Source: Pseudomonadota bacterium (GTDB lineage: Bacteria; Pseudomonadota; Gammaproteobacteria; Steroidobacterales; Woeseiaceae). From it: a DNA stretch of 64,000 bases. The position numbers were made by a program, and so were the translations under genes. Location: contig JACZWL010000014.1 of the NCBI GenBank assembly GCA_022572185.1, positions 1-64,000 of the forward strand, in the 5' to 3' direction. Shown one piece after another: positions 24,089 through 31,704 of the stretch (positions within the stretch are counted from its first letter, which is position 1; every line of letters starts with the position of its first letter). The notes beneath the pieces were generated by a model that had not been told where the DNA came from, made no database searches, and was given only the letters and a program-made list of their open reading frames with translations.

Positions 24089-24786
24089 AACGCGAAATGC
24101 TCGAGAGGCTGGTCGCCGCACGTCGTAAGAATCAGTCTGTGGTGCTGCTGCGTGGACTGAGCAGCGGACGCCAGCTGCTGATCGATGACATGGGTACTTA
24201 TGGCGACACGGCCGATGTCCCCGATGAGCTTCTGCAACGCGCCAGAGAGGCATTGCGCCGTGATGGCGCCGTGACAGTCGAGATTGCAGAGGAGCGCTAC
24301 CTGCTGCAGATATTCTCGTCGCCGCCTCGCCTTATCATCATAGGCGCTGTGCACATAGCCCAGGCGCTGATCCCGATGGCCCGTATTGCCGGCTACAAAG
24401 TAACTTTGATCGACCCCCGCACAGCCTTCGCTTCCTCTGAGCGTTTTCCAGACACAGACATCAGCAACGAATGGCCTGAGAAAATAATGCCGGGTTTGTC
24501 ACTGGATTGCCGCACTGCCGTTATCACACTCAGTCACGACGCCAAGATCGATGAGCCGGCGCTGAGAGCCGCGCTGGAGTCCGAGGCATTTTATATCGGC
24601 GCCCTGGGCAGCAAGAAAAATCATGCCAAAAGATTAAAGCGGCTTGCCGAACACGGATTCAGCGACGCAACGCTGGCACGCATCGCCGGTCCGATCGGCT
24701 TGTCGCTGGGTGGGCGATCACCGGCTGAGATCGCCATCTCCATACTCGCGCAGATCATCCAGTCTCGCTATGGTCGTGAAGACTGA
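24085..24786 (+). CDS. XdhC C-terminal Rossmann-domain protein
   Basis: A 233-residue protein with the XdhC C-terminal pattern: RLIIIGAVHIAQALIPMARIAGYKVTLIDPR (Rossmann), VITLSHDAKIDEPALRAALESEAFYIGALGSKKNHAKRLKRL and the final GLSLGGRSPAEIAISILAQII. Together with the 4-base-overlapping upstream gene it makes one split XdhC, needed for molybdenum-cofactor insertion into xanthine-dehydrogenase-family enzymes. The first ~75 residues carry the remaining N-domain-like material. A REP array follows directly. Confidence 0.87.
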   Translation: MKREMLERLVAARRKNQSVVLLRGLSSGRQLLIDDMGTYGDTADVPDELLQRAREALRRDGAVTVEIAEERYLLQIFSSPPRLIIIGAVHIAQALIPMARIAGYKVTLIDPRTAFASSERFPDTDISNEWPEKIMPGLSLDCRTAVITLSHDAKIDEPALRAALESEAFYIGALGSKKNHAKRLKRLAEHGFSDATLARIAGPIGLSLGGRSPAEIAISILAQIIQSRYGRED

Positions 24787-24806
24787 AGAAATATTCGGCA
24801 TCGGAT

Positions 24807-25003
24807 CGCGGCTGAAGCCGCTCCTACCAATATCAATGAGAGACCCGGTATTTCGCGGCTGAAGCCGCTCCTACCAATATCAATGAGAGACCCGGTATTT
24901 CGCGGCTGAAGCCGCTCCTACCAATATCAATGAGAGACCGGTATTTCGCGGCTGAAGCCGCTCCCACGAATGCTAATAAGAAACCGTAGCGGCTTCAGCC
25001 GCG
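24807..25003. repeat. Tandem REP array: four direct copies plus one inverted copy
   Basis: The core CGCGGCTGAAGCCGCTCC begins at 24807, 24854, 24901 and 24947 (periods 47, 47 and 46); the 29-base spacer between copies is itself nearly identical, so the unit is a 47-base tandem repeat. An inverted copy at 24987-25003 pairs with the fourth copy to form a 16-base-pair hairpin with a ~24-base loop. It lies between two convergent genes (xdhC and hemerythrin) and may act as a bidirectional terminator. The inverted copy lies inside the hemerythrin reading frame. Confidence 0.85.
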
Positions 25004-25548
25004 AAATAACACTTTAGCTTAGCCACGAGTGCCTGATACCTGGCACACTCGCCGCTTTTTTCGTCCTCAGCAAGGATTCGCTCAAATTCCCGTGACACCT
25101 GCTGCATTTCGTCGGCAGCCAGCACCTGATCAGCCATGGGGAACAGCACATTGTCTTCCTTGACGATGTGTTCACGCAGAAGATTGATGTAGTCGAATAC
25201 GTTACGGATGACGTCCACCGATGCGCCTGTATCGCCGGTCTTCATCTGTTCTGCTGCAGCCCGGAATCCGGCTGTAAGTCGCCGGCCCTCCTCGTGCTCG
25301 AGCAACATGACTGCGACCGGACCCGAATCCGCAGGCATATCCTTCGCAGTCATCGCTACAAACAGGATGTCTTCCTCTTTCCTGTGGTGGCTGCCGTCTG
25401 CAAATCCTGCCACGAATTCCGCCGCGTCGATGAAAAAGTCGGGGTTGATTTCTTCGCCGTCTTCGAGCCGACCGGCAGCCGCTTCCAGACAATCCAGAAC
25501 CTGTTCGATCAGGCGATGCTCCTGCATGAGTACTTCTGTCGCTTTCAC
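24973..25548 (-). CDS. Hemerythrin-domain protein
   Basis: A 191-residue all-helical protein with the hemerythrin HHE pattern: His in LMQEHRLIEQVLDCL, SHHRKEEDILF, LLEHEEGRRL and LLREHIVKEDNVLFPMAD. These ligands form a diiron site that binds O2 or NO. The start overlaps the bcrD stop by 4 bases, so it is translated as the last gene of bcrCBAD. A role in scavenging or sensing oxygen for the extremely oxygen-sensitive benzoyl-CoA reductase is a strong inference. The C-terminal residues FAAEAA are encoded by an inverted REP copy, so the original 3' end was altered by repeat insertion. Confidence 0.88.
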   Translation of the reverse strand: MKATEVLMQEHRLIEQVLDCLEAAAGRLEDGEEINPDFFIDAAEFVAGFADGSHHRKEEDILFVAMTAKDMPADSGPVAVMLLEHEEGRRLTAGFRAAAEQMKTGDTGASVDVIRNVFDYINLLREHIVKEDNVLFPMADQVLAADEMQQVSREFERILAEDEKSGECARYQALVAKLKCYFAAEAATVSY

Positions 25549-26540
25549 GTCTTCTTATCCGCTGAATCGGATCGCAAAACCTGGTCCGCGGGGCAGGTAC
25601 TGCTTTGCGGCTCGACCACGCTGGTCAGCGGGCATGCAACGGATTCCTCGCCCATATCGACCGCCAGGGCGGGCCGAGCGGCATCATATTCATGCAGGTC
25701 CTTCGACGGCACACCATGCTCTACCTGCAACAGTTTGTCGTGGCGGAACGCACCCCAGAGCGCGGCGCCGATTGCTCCGGCATATATCGAGTCCGGATGA
25801 CTGACTATTTTGACTTTCAGTTTCTGTTCGACAACCTGTTCCTGCATCGCCTCAATCAGACCTTCATCAACCGCAAGCCCGCCGGTCAGCAACGCGATCC
25901 CTTCCCGGGCTTTGATCGACTTCAGCAGTTTGACGAGCCGGCTTGCCATTGCGATGTGAATGCCTTTCAGGATGTTCGCCGTGCTGATGCCCCGTGAAAT
26001 CATGTTGATCACATCCGTCTCGGCCAGGACGGCACAGATGCTGCTCACGGTTTCGGGGTTATCGGCGGTCTTTGAAATCTCGCCGACCTCCTCCAGCGCC
26101 ACGCCCAGGTACCGGGCGATGTTTTCGAGAAACTGACCCGACCCTGACGCACATTGACTGGTCATTTTGTAGGTCAGCACTTTGCCGCGATCGTCGGTCG
26201 CGATGGCTCTTCCATGCAGAGCCCCGATATCGATAACGGCACTGATACCGGGACGGAGATAGGTGGCGCCCTTGGCATGGGTCGTCATCGAGTAGAAATG
26301 GCCGGTGCGAAACGAGATATTTTCTCCATCGCCCGTGGTCGCCACATAGTCGACCAGTTCAGGATCCAGGTCGAGGCCAGCGAGGATCCGCTCGTAACCT
26401 TGCTTCGCCAGGACCAAAGGATCGCGTCTGCGAATGCGCTCGGTACTCCTTGCGAGCCATTTCGTTTCGCCATCGGATACGTCGAACAAAACGGCCTTGA
26501 CTGCACCGGTCCCCAGATCAATCCCTGCTGCGAGTGTCAT
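25545..26540 (-). CDS. bcrD: Benzoyl-CoA reductase subunit D (ATPase/activator)
   Basis: A 331-residue ASKHA-fold ATPase. GIDLGTGAVKAVLFD is the phosphate-1 motif, AVIDIGALHGRAI the phosphate-2 motif and LLTGGLAVDEGLIEAM the adenosine motif. Cysteines in TSQCASGSGQFLENIARYLG and SSICAVLAETDV match ligands of the [4Fe-4S] cluster shared with BcrA. It transfers electrons from ferredoxin to BcrBC with ATP hydrolysis. Recognisable homology ends near residue 270; the remaining ~60 residues, with two Cys and many acidic and Ser residues, exceed the usual ~280-residue length. It is fourth in bcrCBAD-hemerythrin. Confidence 0.92.
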   Translation of the reverse strand: MTLAAGIDLGTGAVKAVLFDVSDGETKWLARSTERIRRRDPLVLAKQGYERILAGLDLDPELVDYVATTGDGENISFRTGHFYSMTTHAKGATYLRPGISAVIDIGALHGRAIATDDRGKVLTYKMTSQCASGSGQFLENIARYLGVALEEVGEISKTADNPETVSSICAVLAETDVINMISRGISTANILKGIHIAMASRLVKLLKSIKAREGIALLTGGLAVDEGLIEAMQEQVVEQKLKVKIVSHPDSIYAGAIGAALWGAFRHDKLLQVEHGVPSKDLHEYDAARPALAVDMGEESVACPLTSVVEPQSSTCPADQVLRSDSADKKT

Positions 26541-26554
26541 GTCAGGTCCCTCGT

Positions 26555-27868
26555 TCAGCGCGCAATAGTGCGCTGCGCAAATGTGGCGGCACCCAGTGCG
26601 CCTGTATAAATCGAATCCGGGTTTACATTCATCGTGACTTCACCATAGTTCTCGTAAGCGAGCTCCTTGAGCACAGCTACCGCGGCTTCGTTCTTTGCTA
26701 CGCCGCCTGTGAATGTGAACTGATCACGTATGCCGCCGGACCGCGACAGAATCGACATCGCGCGAAGAATGATCGCCCGGTGCAGACCGGAGACGATGTC
26801 TTCCCGCTTCTCGCCCATCGATAGCCGGTCACGCAGCTCGGCGCCGGCAAAAACGGTACAGGTCGAGTTAATCCGAACTTTTCTTGTGGACTTCATCGCC
26901 ATCGGCCCGAGTTCATGCAAGCCGAGATTCATTTCATCCGCGATGTAACCGAGATAACGGCCGCAGCCCGCTGCGCAGCGATCGTTCATCTGAAAGCTCT
27001 CAACGATGCCATGCGGATCGACCTGTATCGCCTTCGTATCCTGCCCGCCGATATCCAGAACTGTGGCAGTTTTGGGATGCATGATGTGCGCGCCAAGGCC
27101 ATGGCAAAGAATCTCGGAGCGGATATGCTCCTTCGAAAAAGGCAGGGTCGCCCGGCCATATCCGGTGCCGCAGACGTATGTCTCTTCGAGTTCAGTGTCG
27201 AGTACGGTCTTCAATGGCGCACGAAGTTCGTTTGTCAGCTTACTGAATTTATTTGACCGTTTGCAGGTACGGTCGAGTGCACTCATGAACTTTGTCTCAT
27301 CCGCGTCGTCGCCGACACGGTTTTCAACGTCGATGATAGACCGGTCATAGATGTTCAGCATGGCTTCAAAGCTGATTTTGCTGTCCTCGACGACGGACTT
27401 CGAAATATTCGCGTACTGTGAGCCCGCGATATCGCGAAAAAAATCGGATTTTCGGCTGGATCCCGGCCCGAAGAGTTTTGGCGCCTCCTCGTACAACTGG
27501 CGAAATAATTCAGCCAGCAATTCGCGGCTTTCCGGGCCGTCCCTGCCCAGGCGATCGTCTCCCGCGTTTTCGATGCAGGTCCTTTCGAGGTCGCCGAGCT
27601 GGTCAAGGTACTGTTGCAGGCGAAAGTCCTGCTCGAGGCTTGCGAGGAATTCGTCAAGCAGCCCGCCGAGGGCCGGCAGATCCTGCAGGAGTCTACGAAA
27701 CAGAAAAAACCGCGCGTCGAGAATCGCTTCCCGCTTGGCAATATCTGTTGCGATCCCGTAATTCGAGCGCGAGTTTGTGATGCCGCGTCCCAGCACCGTC
27801 TGCTCGCTGTCCATCACGATTGCTTTGGTAGTGGTAGAGCCGAGATCAATGCCGATAAAAGTCTTCAT
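26555..27868 (-). CDS. bcrA: Benzoyl-CoA reductase subunit A (ATPase/activator)
   Basis: A 437-residue ASKHA ATPase partnering BcrD. It begins [32 protein letters not shown], has [16 protein letters not shown] (phosphate-2) and [12 protein letters not shown] (adenosine motif). [19 protein letters not shown] and [14 protein letters not shown] carry the Cys ligands of the bridging cluster. The ~170-residue helical insertion after the first motif is a known BcrA/BadF feature and explains the length. The start overlaps the bcrB stop by ATGA. It forms the class I (ATP-dependent) reductase activator module. Confidence 0.94.
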   Translation of the reverse strand: MKTFIGIDLGSTTTKAIVMDSEQTVLGRGITNSRSNYGIATDIAKREAILDARFFLFRRLLQDLPALGGLLDEFLASLEQDFRLQQYLDQLGDLERTCIENAGDDRLGRDGPESRELLAELFRQLYEEAPKLFGPGSSRKSDFFRDIAGSQYANISKSVVEDSKISFEAMLNIYDRSIIDVENRVGDDADETKFMSALDRTCKRSNKFSKLTNELRAPLKTVLDTELEETYVCGTGYGRATLPFSKEHIRSEILCHGLGAHIMHPKTATVLDIGGQDTKAIQVDPHGIVESFQMNDRCAAGCGRYLGYIADEMNLGLHELGPMAMKSTRKVRINSTCTVFAGAELRDRLSMGEKREDIVSGLHRAIILRAMSILSRSGGIRDQFTFTGGVAKNEAAVAVLKELAYENYGEVTMNVNPDSIYTGALGAATFAQRTIAR

Positions 27869-29172
27869 GCCGCCGATCTGTCTTCCGGGCGCAGTCTCTT
27901 CTGCTCGATCATTTGAAAATAACTTTCGAGCCGGTTCTTCACGTTGGCCGGCGAGAAATAGCGCGGATCGACCAGGTCGGTCTCGATGAATCCAGCCGGC
28001 TTGCCCGTGCGCTCTTCGATTTCGCGAAGCATGAGCAACTGCCCGGCCGAAAAACTGTTGCAGCTCTTAATTGAGTTGACGAGAAAACCGTCCGCCTCGT
28101 ACTCATCCATATAATTACAAAGCATGTCTACGCGGGACGGCAGGCTGTGGTTCGTGTAACAGCCAAGGCAGTAATCGGCAAGGGTCTCGAGGGGATGCTC
28201 CGGGTCATGCCGGAAGCCGAAGTCGTAGACGCCGCCAACCTTGGTGTAGGAGCTTGCAACGACGACCACGCCTTCATCATAGAACATCTTCCAGAAGTCA
28301 CGGAAATGAGTCCAGTTGGGCGGTCCCTCGACAACGAGGCGAATACGCTCTTCGTCGAGGAGGCCTTCCGGGGTCACCGGTCCCAGGCCTTTTTCAATTC
28401 TGTCTTCAACTTCACGGCGCAGCGCTTTGTAGTATGCAGTCGTTTCCTTGCTGCCGCGGAACGCCGAGAATATCGGGCCGCAGTAATAGATGGCGCCGAA
28501 ATAGGCGTCGATCGGCGATGGCTTGTTCTTCGCCGACTGCAAAACCCAGACCAGATTGTCCTCGGCTTTGGCCGACTCCCCGAGGTACTCCCTCAGGCGG
28601 TCAATATCGAATTTGATGCCGCTGACGCGCTCGAGTGTCGGTATGACATGCTCTTTCAGTTGCATCACGACGAACTGCCGCATGTTGTCCGTTATTTTTC
28701 CGTCGGCCTGGTAGGGAACATGCAGCATCGCAGTTTCACAACCGTACTCATCGCGAACGAGTTCGAACCATTTCATGAAGGTAAAGCAACCGGTGTACGA
28801 AAGAAGCAAAACATCCGGTGTTGGCAATGGCTTGCCGTTCGGTCCGACCTGACCTTTCGACATCATGCCCAGATCGGTTTTTACATAGGTGCATACGTCC
28901 TCTGAATGGCCCGAACGTTCCGCCTCCATGATGTAAGCACCACTCTTTTTCCTCATGCCGGCTTGCAGCGCGTTGATCTCGGGAAGGTTGCGGACGAAGT
29001 CGAAACACATCAACAGTTCATTCAGATTCCCGGGCACGAAGGTTGACGATATTTTATTGCCGTCCTCGTGCGCAGTGGACAGCGCATCGTAGTTGGCATT
29101 GATCATGGCTTTCTGCAGCAGCATCGATTCCTCTTTCTGCACGTCTCCTGGGTTGGTCCCTGCGGTATTCAT
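27865..29172 (-). CDS. bcrB: Benzoyl-CoA reductase subunit B
   Basis: A 435-residue HgdB/2-hydroxyacyl-CoA-dehydratase-type subunit that, with BcrC, holds the active-site iron-sulfur clusters and binds benzoyl-CoA. Cysteine-bearing blocks include [37 protein letters not shown] and [16 protein letters not shown]. The usual length is ~435. The start is set at 29172 because it overlaps the bcrC stop as ATGA and has GGAG six bases upstream; a 29184 start is also open. BcrBC reduces benzoyl-CoA to cyclohexa-1,5-diene-1-carbonyl-CoA in the cytoplasm without oxygen. Confidence 0.94.
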   Translation of the reverse strand: MNTAGTNPGDVQKEESMLLQKAMINANYDALSTAHEDGNKISSTFVPGNLNELLMCFDFVRNLPEINALQAGMRKKSGAYIMEAERSGHSEDVCTYVKTDLGMMSKGQVGPNGKPLPTPDVLLLSYTGCFTFMKWFELVRDEYGCETAMLHVPYQADGKITDNMRQFVVMQLKEHVIPTLERVSGIKFDIDRLREYLGESAKAEDNLVWVLQSAKNKPSPIDAYFGAIYYCGPIFSAFRGSKETTAYYKALRREVEDRIEKGLGPVTPEGLLDEERIRLVVEGPPNWTHFRDFWKMFYDEGVVVVASSYTKVGGVYDFGFRHDPEHPLETLADYCLGCYTNHSLPSRVDMLCNYMDEYEADGFLVNSIKSCNSFSAGQLLMLREIEERTGKPAGFIETDLVDPRYFSPANVKNRLESYFQMIEQKRLRPEDRSAA

Positions 29173-30335
29173 GCGGCGCTCCATAATTTGATTGAATCTG
29201 CAAAGGTTCCCGCCTGTTCCCGAATCGGTTGCATCTGCCCCGAATTCTCGGCGTACTTGAATGCGGTGTAGGGAATACCCTGAGCCGTCAGGGCCTTTTG
29301 CAACATCGGCCTGTCCAGCAGTGCCGGATCGCAGAAACTGGGTGAGGCAAATATGACGCCTTCCGCCCGGTTCCTGCGGACCGATTCAATGAGGAACTTG
29401 CCCTTGTCCTCCCTGACCGGCACGTACTTGCATGAGGTTTCCACGGAGTAGGTGATGAACGCGTCGCTGAGGTTCTTGAGCGGATCGCCTTCCGTCGGTA
29501 CGTCTTCGAGCAGCCATCGTGCCACGAGCATGAAGTCGTCATCGACCACATAACATCCGGCCATCTCGATCGATTTAAGAAGGCCCAATGGCGGTTGCTC
29601 ACAAAAAAGGCCCGTCACAACCACCCGACAGTTGTCCCTCACGGGACGTTTTACGGCTTTCGCAGCCGCGATGTAGTCATGTATGAGCCGGGTGTGTTCG
29701 TCGACAGGCAGAATCATGCCCGCGCGCATCAACAGGTACACTTCCGGCGTCGGTACTTGCCCTGGCTGGGCCGAGCGGTAAGCGTAGAGTGCCTCTATCG
29801 CCCGACGGTTCTCGTTATATAAGGCGATCGACGCACGCAGATCGTCGTCGGTAATTTCACGGCCACCGAGTTCGGCAAGCTGATCGCGGAGAAGTTGTAA
29901 CTCGCGCGTGTAGAAGACCCCGCCGACGTCCAGATCAAAGTTTTGCGGCACATCGAAGTAACGGACCAGCTTGTCGGGGAACTTGAGCTGCCACATTCCC
30001 GAGAGATTGCGAATAACGTCACAGGTACTGGGAAAGAGCATCCCGTCGAGTTCATCGAGACGACCGGTAACGGCGAGTTCGATCGTGGAACGGGGGATTC
30101 TGCAGATGTAGCTCTGGTAGTAGGCGTCGCCGTGGATCACATCCAGCTGGTCACCACCACCGAGAATGCCGACCGGCAACATGCCAGCGGCATGAACGAT
30201 TTCCCGCGGCACATAGACCGGCATATGACCGATCGCCTTGCGGCCGCTCCCGGCGGCTTTCCACTGCTTTATGTACTTGAAATCGAGGTCGTCATACAGA
30301 TCCTGACAACGCTCGACAATCTCATCCAAAGCCAT
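29169..30335 (-). CDS. bcrC: Benzoyl-CoA reductase subunit C
   Basis: A 388-residue partner of BcrB, first gene of the operon. Motifs: GHMPVYVPREIVHAAGMLPVGILGGGDQLDVIHGDAYYQSYICRI, FPSTCDVIRNLSGMW and VVTGLFCEQPPLGLLKSIE, each with a conserved Cys. The order C-B-A-D equals that of Thauera. Start 30335 (MALDEIVER) is preferred over an upstream frame opening at 30395, which would overlap the promoter. The upstream region carries TTGACG-N17-TACCAT and a TAATGGTA direct repeat. Confidence 0.93.
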   Translation of the reverse strand: MALDEIVERCQDLYDDLDFKYIKQWKAAGSGRKAIGHMPVYVPREIVHAAGMLPVGILGGGDQLDVIHGDAYYQSYICRIPRSTIELAVTGRLDELDGMLFPSTCDVIRNLSGMWQLKFPDKLVRYFDVPQNFDLDVGGVFYTRELQLLRDQLAELGGREITDDDLRASIALYNENRRAIEALYAYRSAQPGQVPTPEVYLLMRAGMILPVDEHTRLIHDYIAAAKAVKRPVRDNCRVVVTGLFCEQPPLGLLKSIEMAGCYVVDDDFMLVARWLLEDVPTEGDPLKNLSDAFITYSVETSCKYVPVREDKGKFLIESVRRNRAEGVIFASPSFCDPALLDRPMLQKALTAQGIPYTAFKYAENSGQMQPIREQAGTFADSIKLWSAA

Positions 30336-30356
30336 GATCAGGGGCTCTTTGTTGAA

Positions 30357-30395
30357 TAATGGTATAATGGTACCGAAATACGTGTTTAGCGTCAA
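30357..30395 (-). promoter_or_regulatory. bcrC promoter with TAATGGTA direct repeat
   Basis: On the minus strand TTGACG (complement of 30390-30395) and TACCAT (complement of 30367-30372) are 17 bases apart. Over and just past the -10 lies a tandem direct repeat, TAATGGTA-TAATGGTA (30357-30372, plus-strand reading), continuing to GGTACC. A similar TAATGGTA-N4-GGTAC string lies in the oah/kor intergenic region at 32928-32944, so a common regulator is likely, with the Rrf2 protein encoded between them the best candidate. Confidence 0.6.
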
Positions 30396-30478
30396 TTCGG
30401 GGTTCGAATCCGGCCGGAAGCCAATACCGACAATGGCTGCGGTGGCCGGCGACCATGCGACCGGGGTGTTAGGATAGG

Positions 30479-30970
30479 GTGTCCGGCATTAAAATTGATA
30501 CGGCGAAGATGAAAAACAAGAAGATCGCGATCGACATTCGGCAGGTCAGCAAAGCCGACAACGCAGCTATCGTGGCCCTGGATGCCGAGATAACCGGGGC
30601 CAATAAATCCGCATACTGGACCGACATTCTCGATCGTTTTGCGGGACCGGGTCGGCGAACGGAGCGGTACTTCCTGGTAGCCACATCTGCGGATGACGAA
30701 CTGCTGGGCTTTATTGTCGGAGAGATACGTGCCTGGGAATTCGGTTCCCCGCCATGTGGCTGGGTACTGGCGTTGAACGTGTCGCCGGGTCATCGTGAAC
30801 GCGGCATCGGGGAATCGTTGCTGGACGCTTTGTGTACGGAGTTCAGGAATGCCGACATAACGACTCTGCGCACGATGGTTCTGGGGAACGATAAAGTGAA
30901 TCTGTCCTTTTTCCGCGGCGAAGGTCTTGCCGCAGGTCCCTATATTGAACTCGAAAAGCATCTGGACTAA
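30479..30970 (+). CDS. GNAT-family N-acetyltransferase
   Basis: A 163-residue single GNAT domain: DNAAIVALDAEITGANKSAYW, then LGFIVGEIRAW, the acetyl-CoA-binding GWVLALNVSPGHRERGIGESLLDAL (about 95-120) and FFRGEGLAAGPYIELEK. It is upstream of an Rrf2 regulator in the same orientation. In Rhodopseudomonas palustris a GNAT (BadL) and an Rrf2-type repressor (BadM) sit in the benzoate cluster, so an analogous role acetylating an aromatic amine or a pathway protein is a reasonable inference. The start is uncertain: GTG 30479 or ATG 30509. Confidence 0.83.
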   Translation: MSGIKIDTAKMKNKKIAIDIRQVSKADNAAIVALDAEITGANKSAYWTDILDRFAGPGRRTERYFLVATSADDELLGFIVGEIRAWEFGSPPCGWVLALNVSPGHRERGIGESLLDALCTEFRNADITTLRTMVLGNDKVNLSFFRGEGLAAGPYIELEKHLD

Positions 30971-31011
30971 GGAATCCACGTGACCATTCAGCTCACGCCA
31001 GGAAGCAATTC

Positions 31012-31434
31012 ATGAAGCTGCAAAAAGCGAGCCGCTATGCGCTCTATGCGGTCTTGCATCTGGCCAGCGCCCCGGACAAACAGCACTCCACCGCGGAGAT
31101 CGCCGAAGAGTACGGAATCTCCATTCACCATCTGGCCAAGGTAATGCGCACTCTCGTTCGCAGTGGGCTGATCGAGTCAGTCAGGGGCGTCGGCGGCGGT
31201 TATCATTTTGCCGGAAACGTGCGACGAACAACGCTGTGGGATGTCATACACGAATTCGAATCACTCGAGTCGGATATAGATTCTCCCGATGAACTATCGG
31301 GAAACGCGCAGATCGTGATTAGTGGCCTGGACAGTGTGAACAGCGAAATAGACGGACTCATTCGCTCGACGCTGGATTCCATCACGCTGAAGACGCTGCT
31401 CAGATACGGCGTCGAAAACCTCGACAGAGCATAG
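31012..31434 (+). CDS. Rrf2-family regulator without cysteines (BadM-like)
   Basis: A 140-residue winged-helix protein with the Rrf2 pattern: MKLQKASRYALYAVLHLA, STAEIAEEYGISIHHLAKVMRTLVRSGLIESVRGVGGGYHFAG. IscR and NsrR carry three cysteines for a cluster between about residues 90 and 110; this protein has no cysteine at all, so it cannot bind an iron-sulfur cluster in that way. R. palustris BadM, an Rrf2 protein that represses benzoyl-CoA reductase genes, is the closest functional precedent. AGGAAG precedes the ATG. The predicted targets are the bcr and oah/kor promoters. Confidence 0.88.
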   Translation: MKLQKASRYALYAVLHLASAPDKQHSTAEIAEEYGISIHHLAKVMRTLVRSGLIESVRGVGGGYHFAGNVRRTTLWDVIHEFESLESDIDSPDELSGNAQIVISGLDSVNSEIDGLIRSTLDSITLKTLLRYGVENLDRA

Positions 31435-31442
31435 GAGTCTGC

Positions 31443-31691
31443 TCAGCCGTTCAGCATCTCGTATTTCTGCTGCAGTTCTTCCTGTGTCTCTTCGAAGTCC
31501 GGGTTAGGAACGATGCAATCCTCTTCGGGACAGACGAGCTGGCACTGCGGTTCGTCTTCAGCGCCGACGCACTCGGTACACTTGAAGGCATCGATGACGT
31601 AGATCGGCTCCCCAACACTGATAGCTTCGTTAGGGCAGACCGGTTCGCAGACGTCGCAAGCCGTGCATACACTGTTTATCATCAGGGCCAT
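31443..31691 (-). CDS. 2[4Fe-4S] ferredoxin, Allochromatium type
   Basis: An 82-residue ferredoxin. Cluster motifs are Cys9-x2-Cys12-x2-Cys15-x3-Cys19-Pro and Cys38-x2-Cys41-x8-Cys50-x3-Cys54-Pro, with an extra Cys59 and a C-terminal helical tail. The eight-residue insertion is the Alvin-type signature found in the ferredoxin that feeds class I benzoyl-CoA reductase. It lies 13 bases downstream of oah in the same operon and between the two Kor/Bcr units, so it is the probable electron carrier from KorAB to BcrAD. Confidence 0.93.
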   Translation of the reverse strand: MALMINSVCTACDVCEPVCPNEAISVGEPIYVIDAFKCTECVGAEDEPQCQLVCPEEDCIVPNPDFEETQEELQQKYEMLNG

Positions 31692-31704
31692 CGAAGTCTC
31701 CTGT

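Noticed and set aside
24807-25003. CRISPR-like regularly spaced repeats
   Set aside because: Spacers are themselves nearly identical, so it is a tandem REP array, and no cas gene is near.
30399-30420. tRNA T-arm-like string GGTTCGAATCC in the bcrC upstream region
   Set aside because: The flanking bases do not pair beyond two positions and no D- or anticodon arm precedes it; the stretch lies upstream of the bcrC promoter. A tRNA remnant or attachment site is possible but unsupported.
30336-30478. FNR/Dnr-type anaerobic box (TTGAT-N4-ATCAA) near the bcr promoter
   Set aside because: No convincing match was found by eye; oxygen control, if any, must act through another site.
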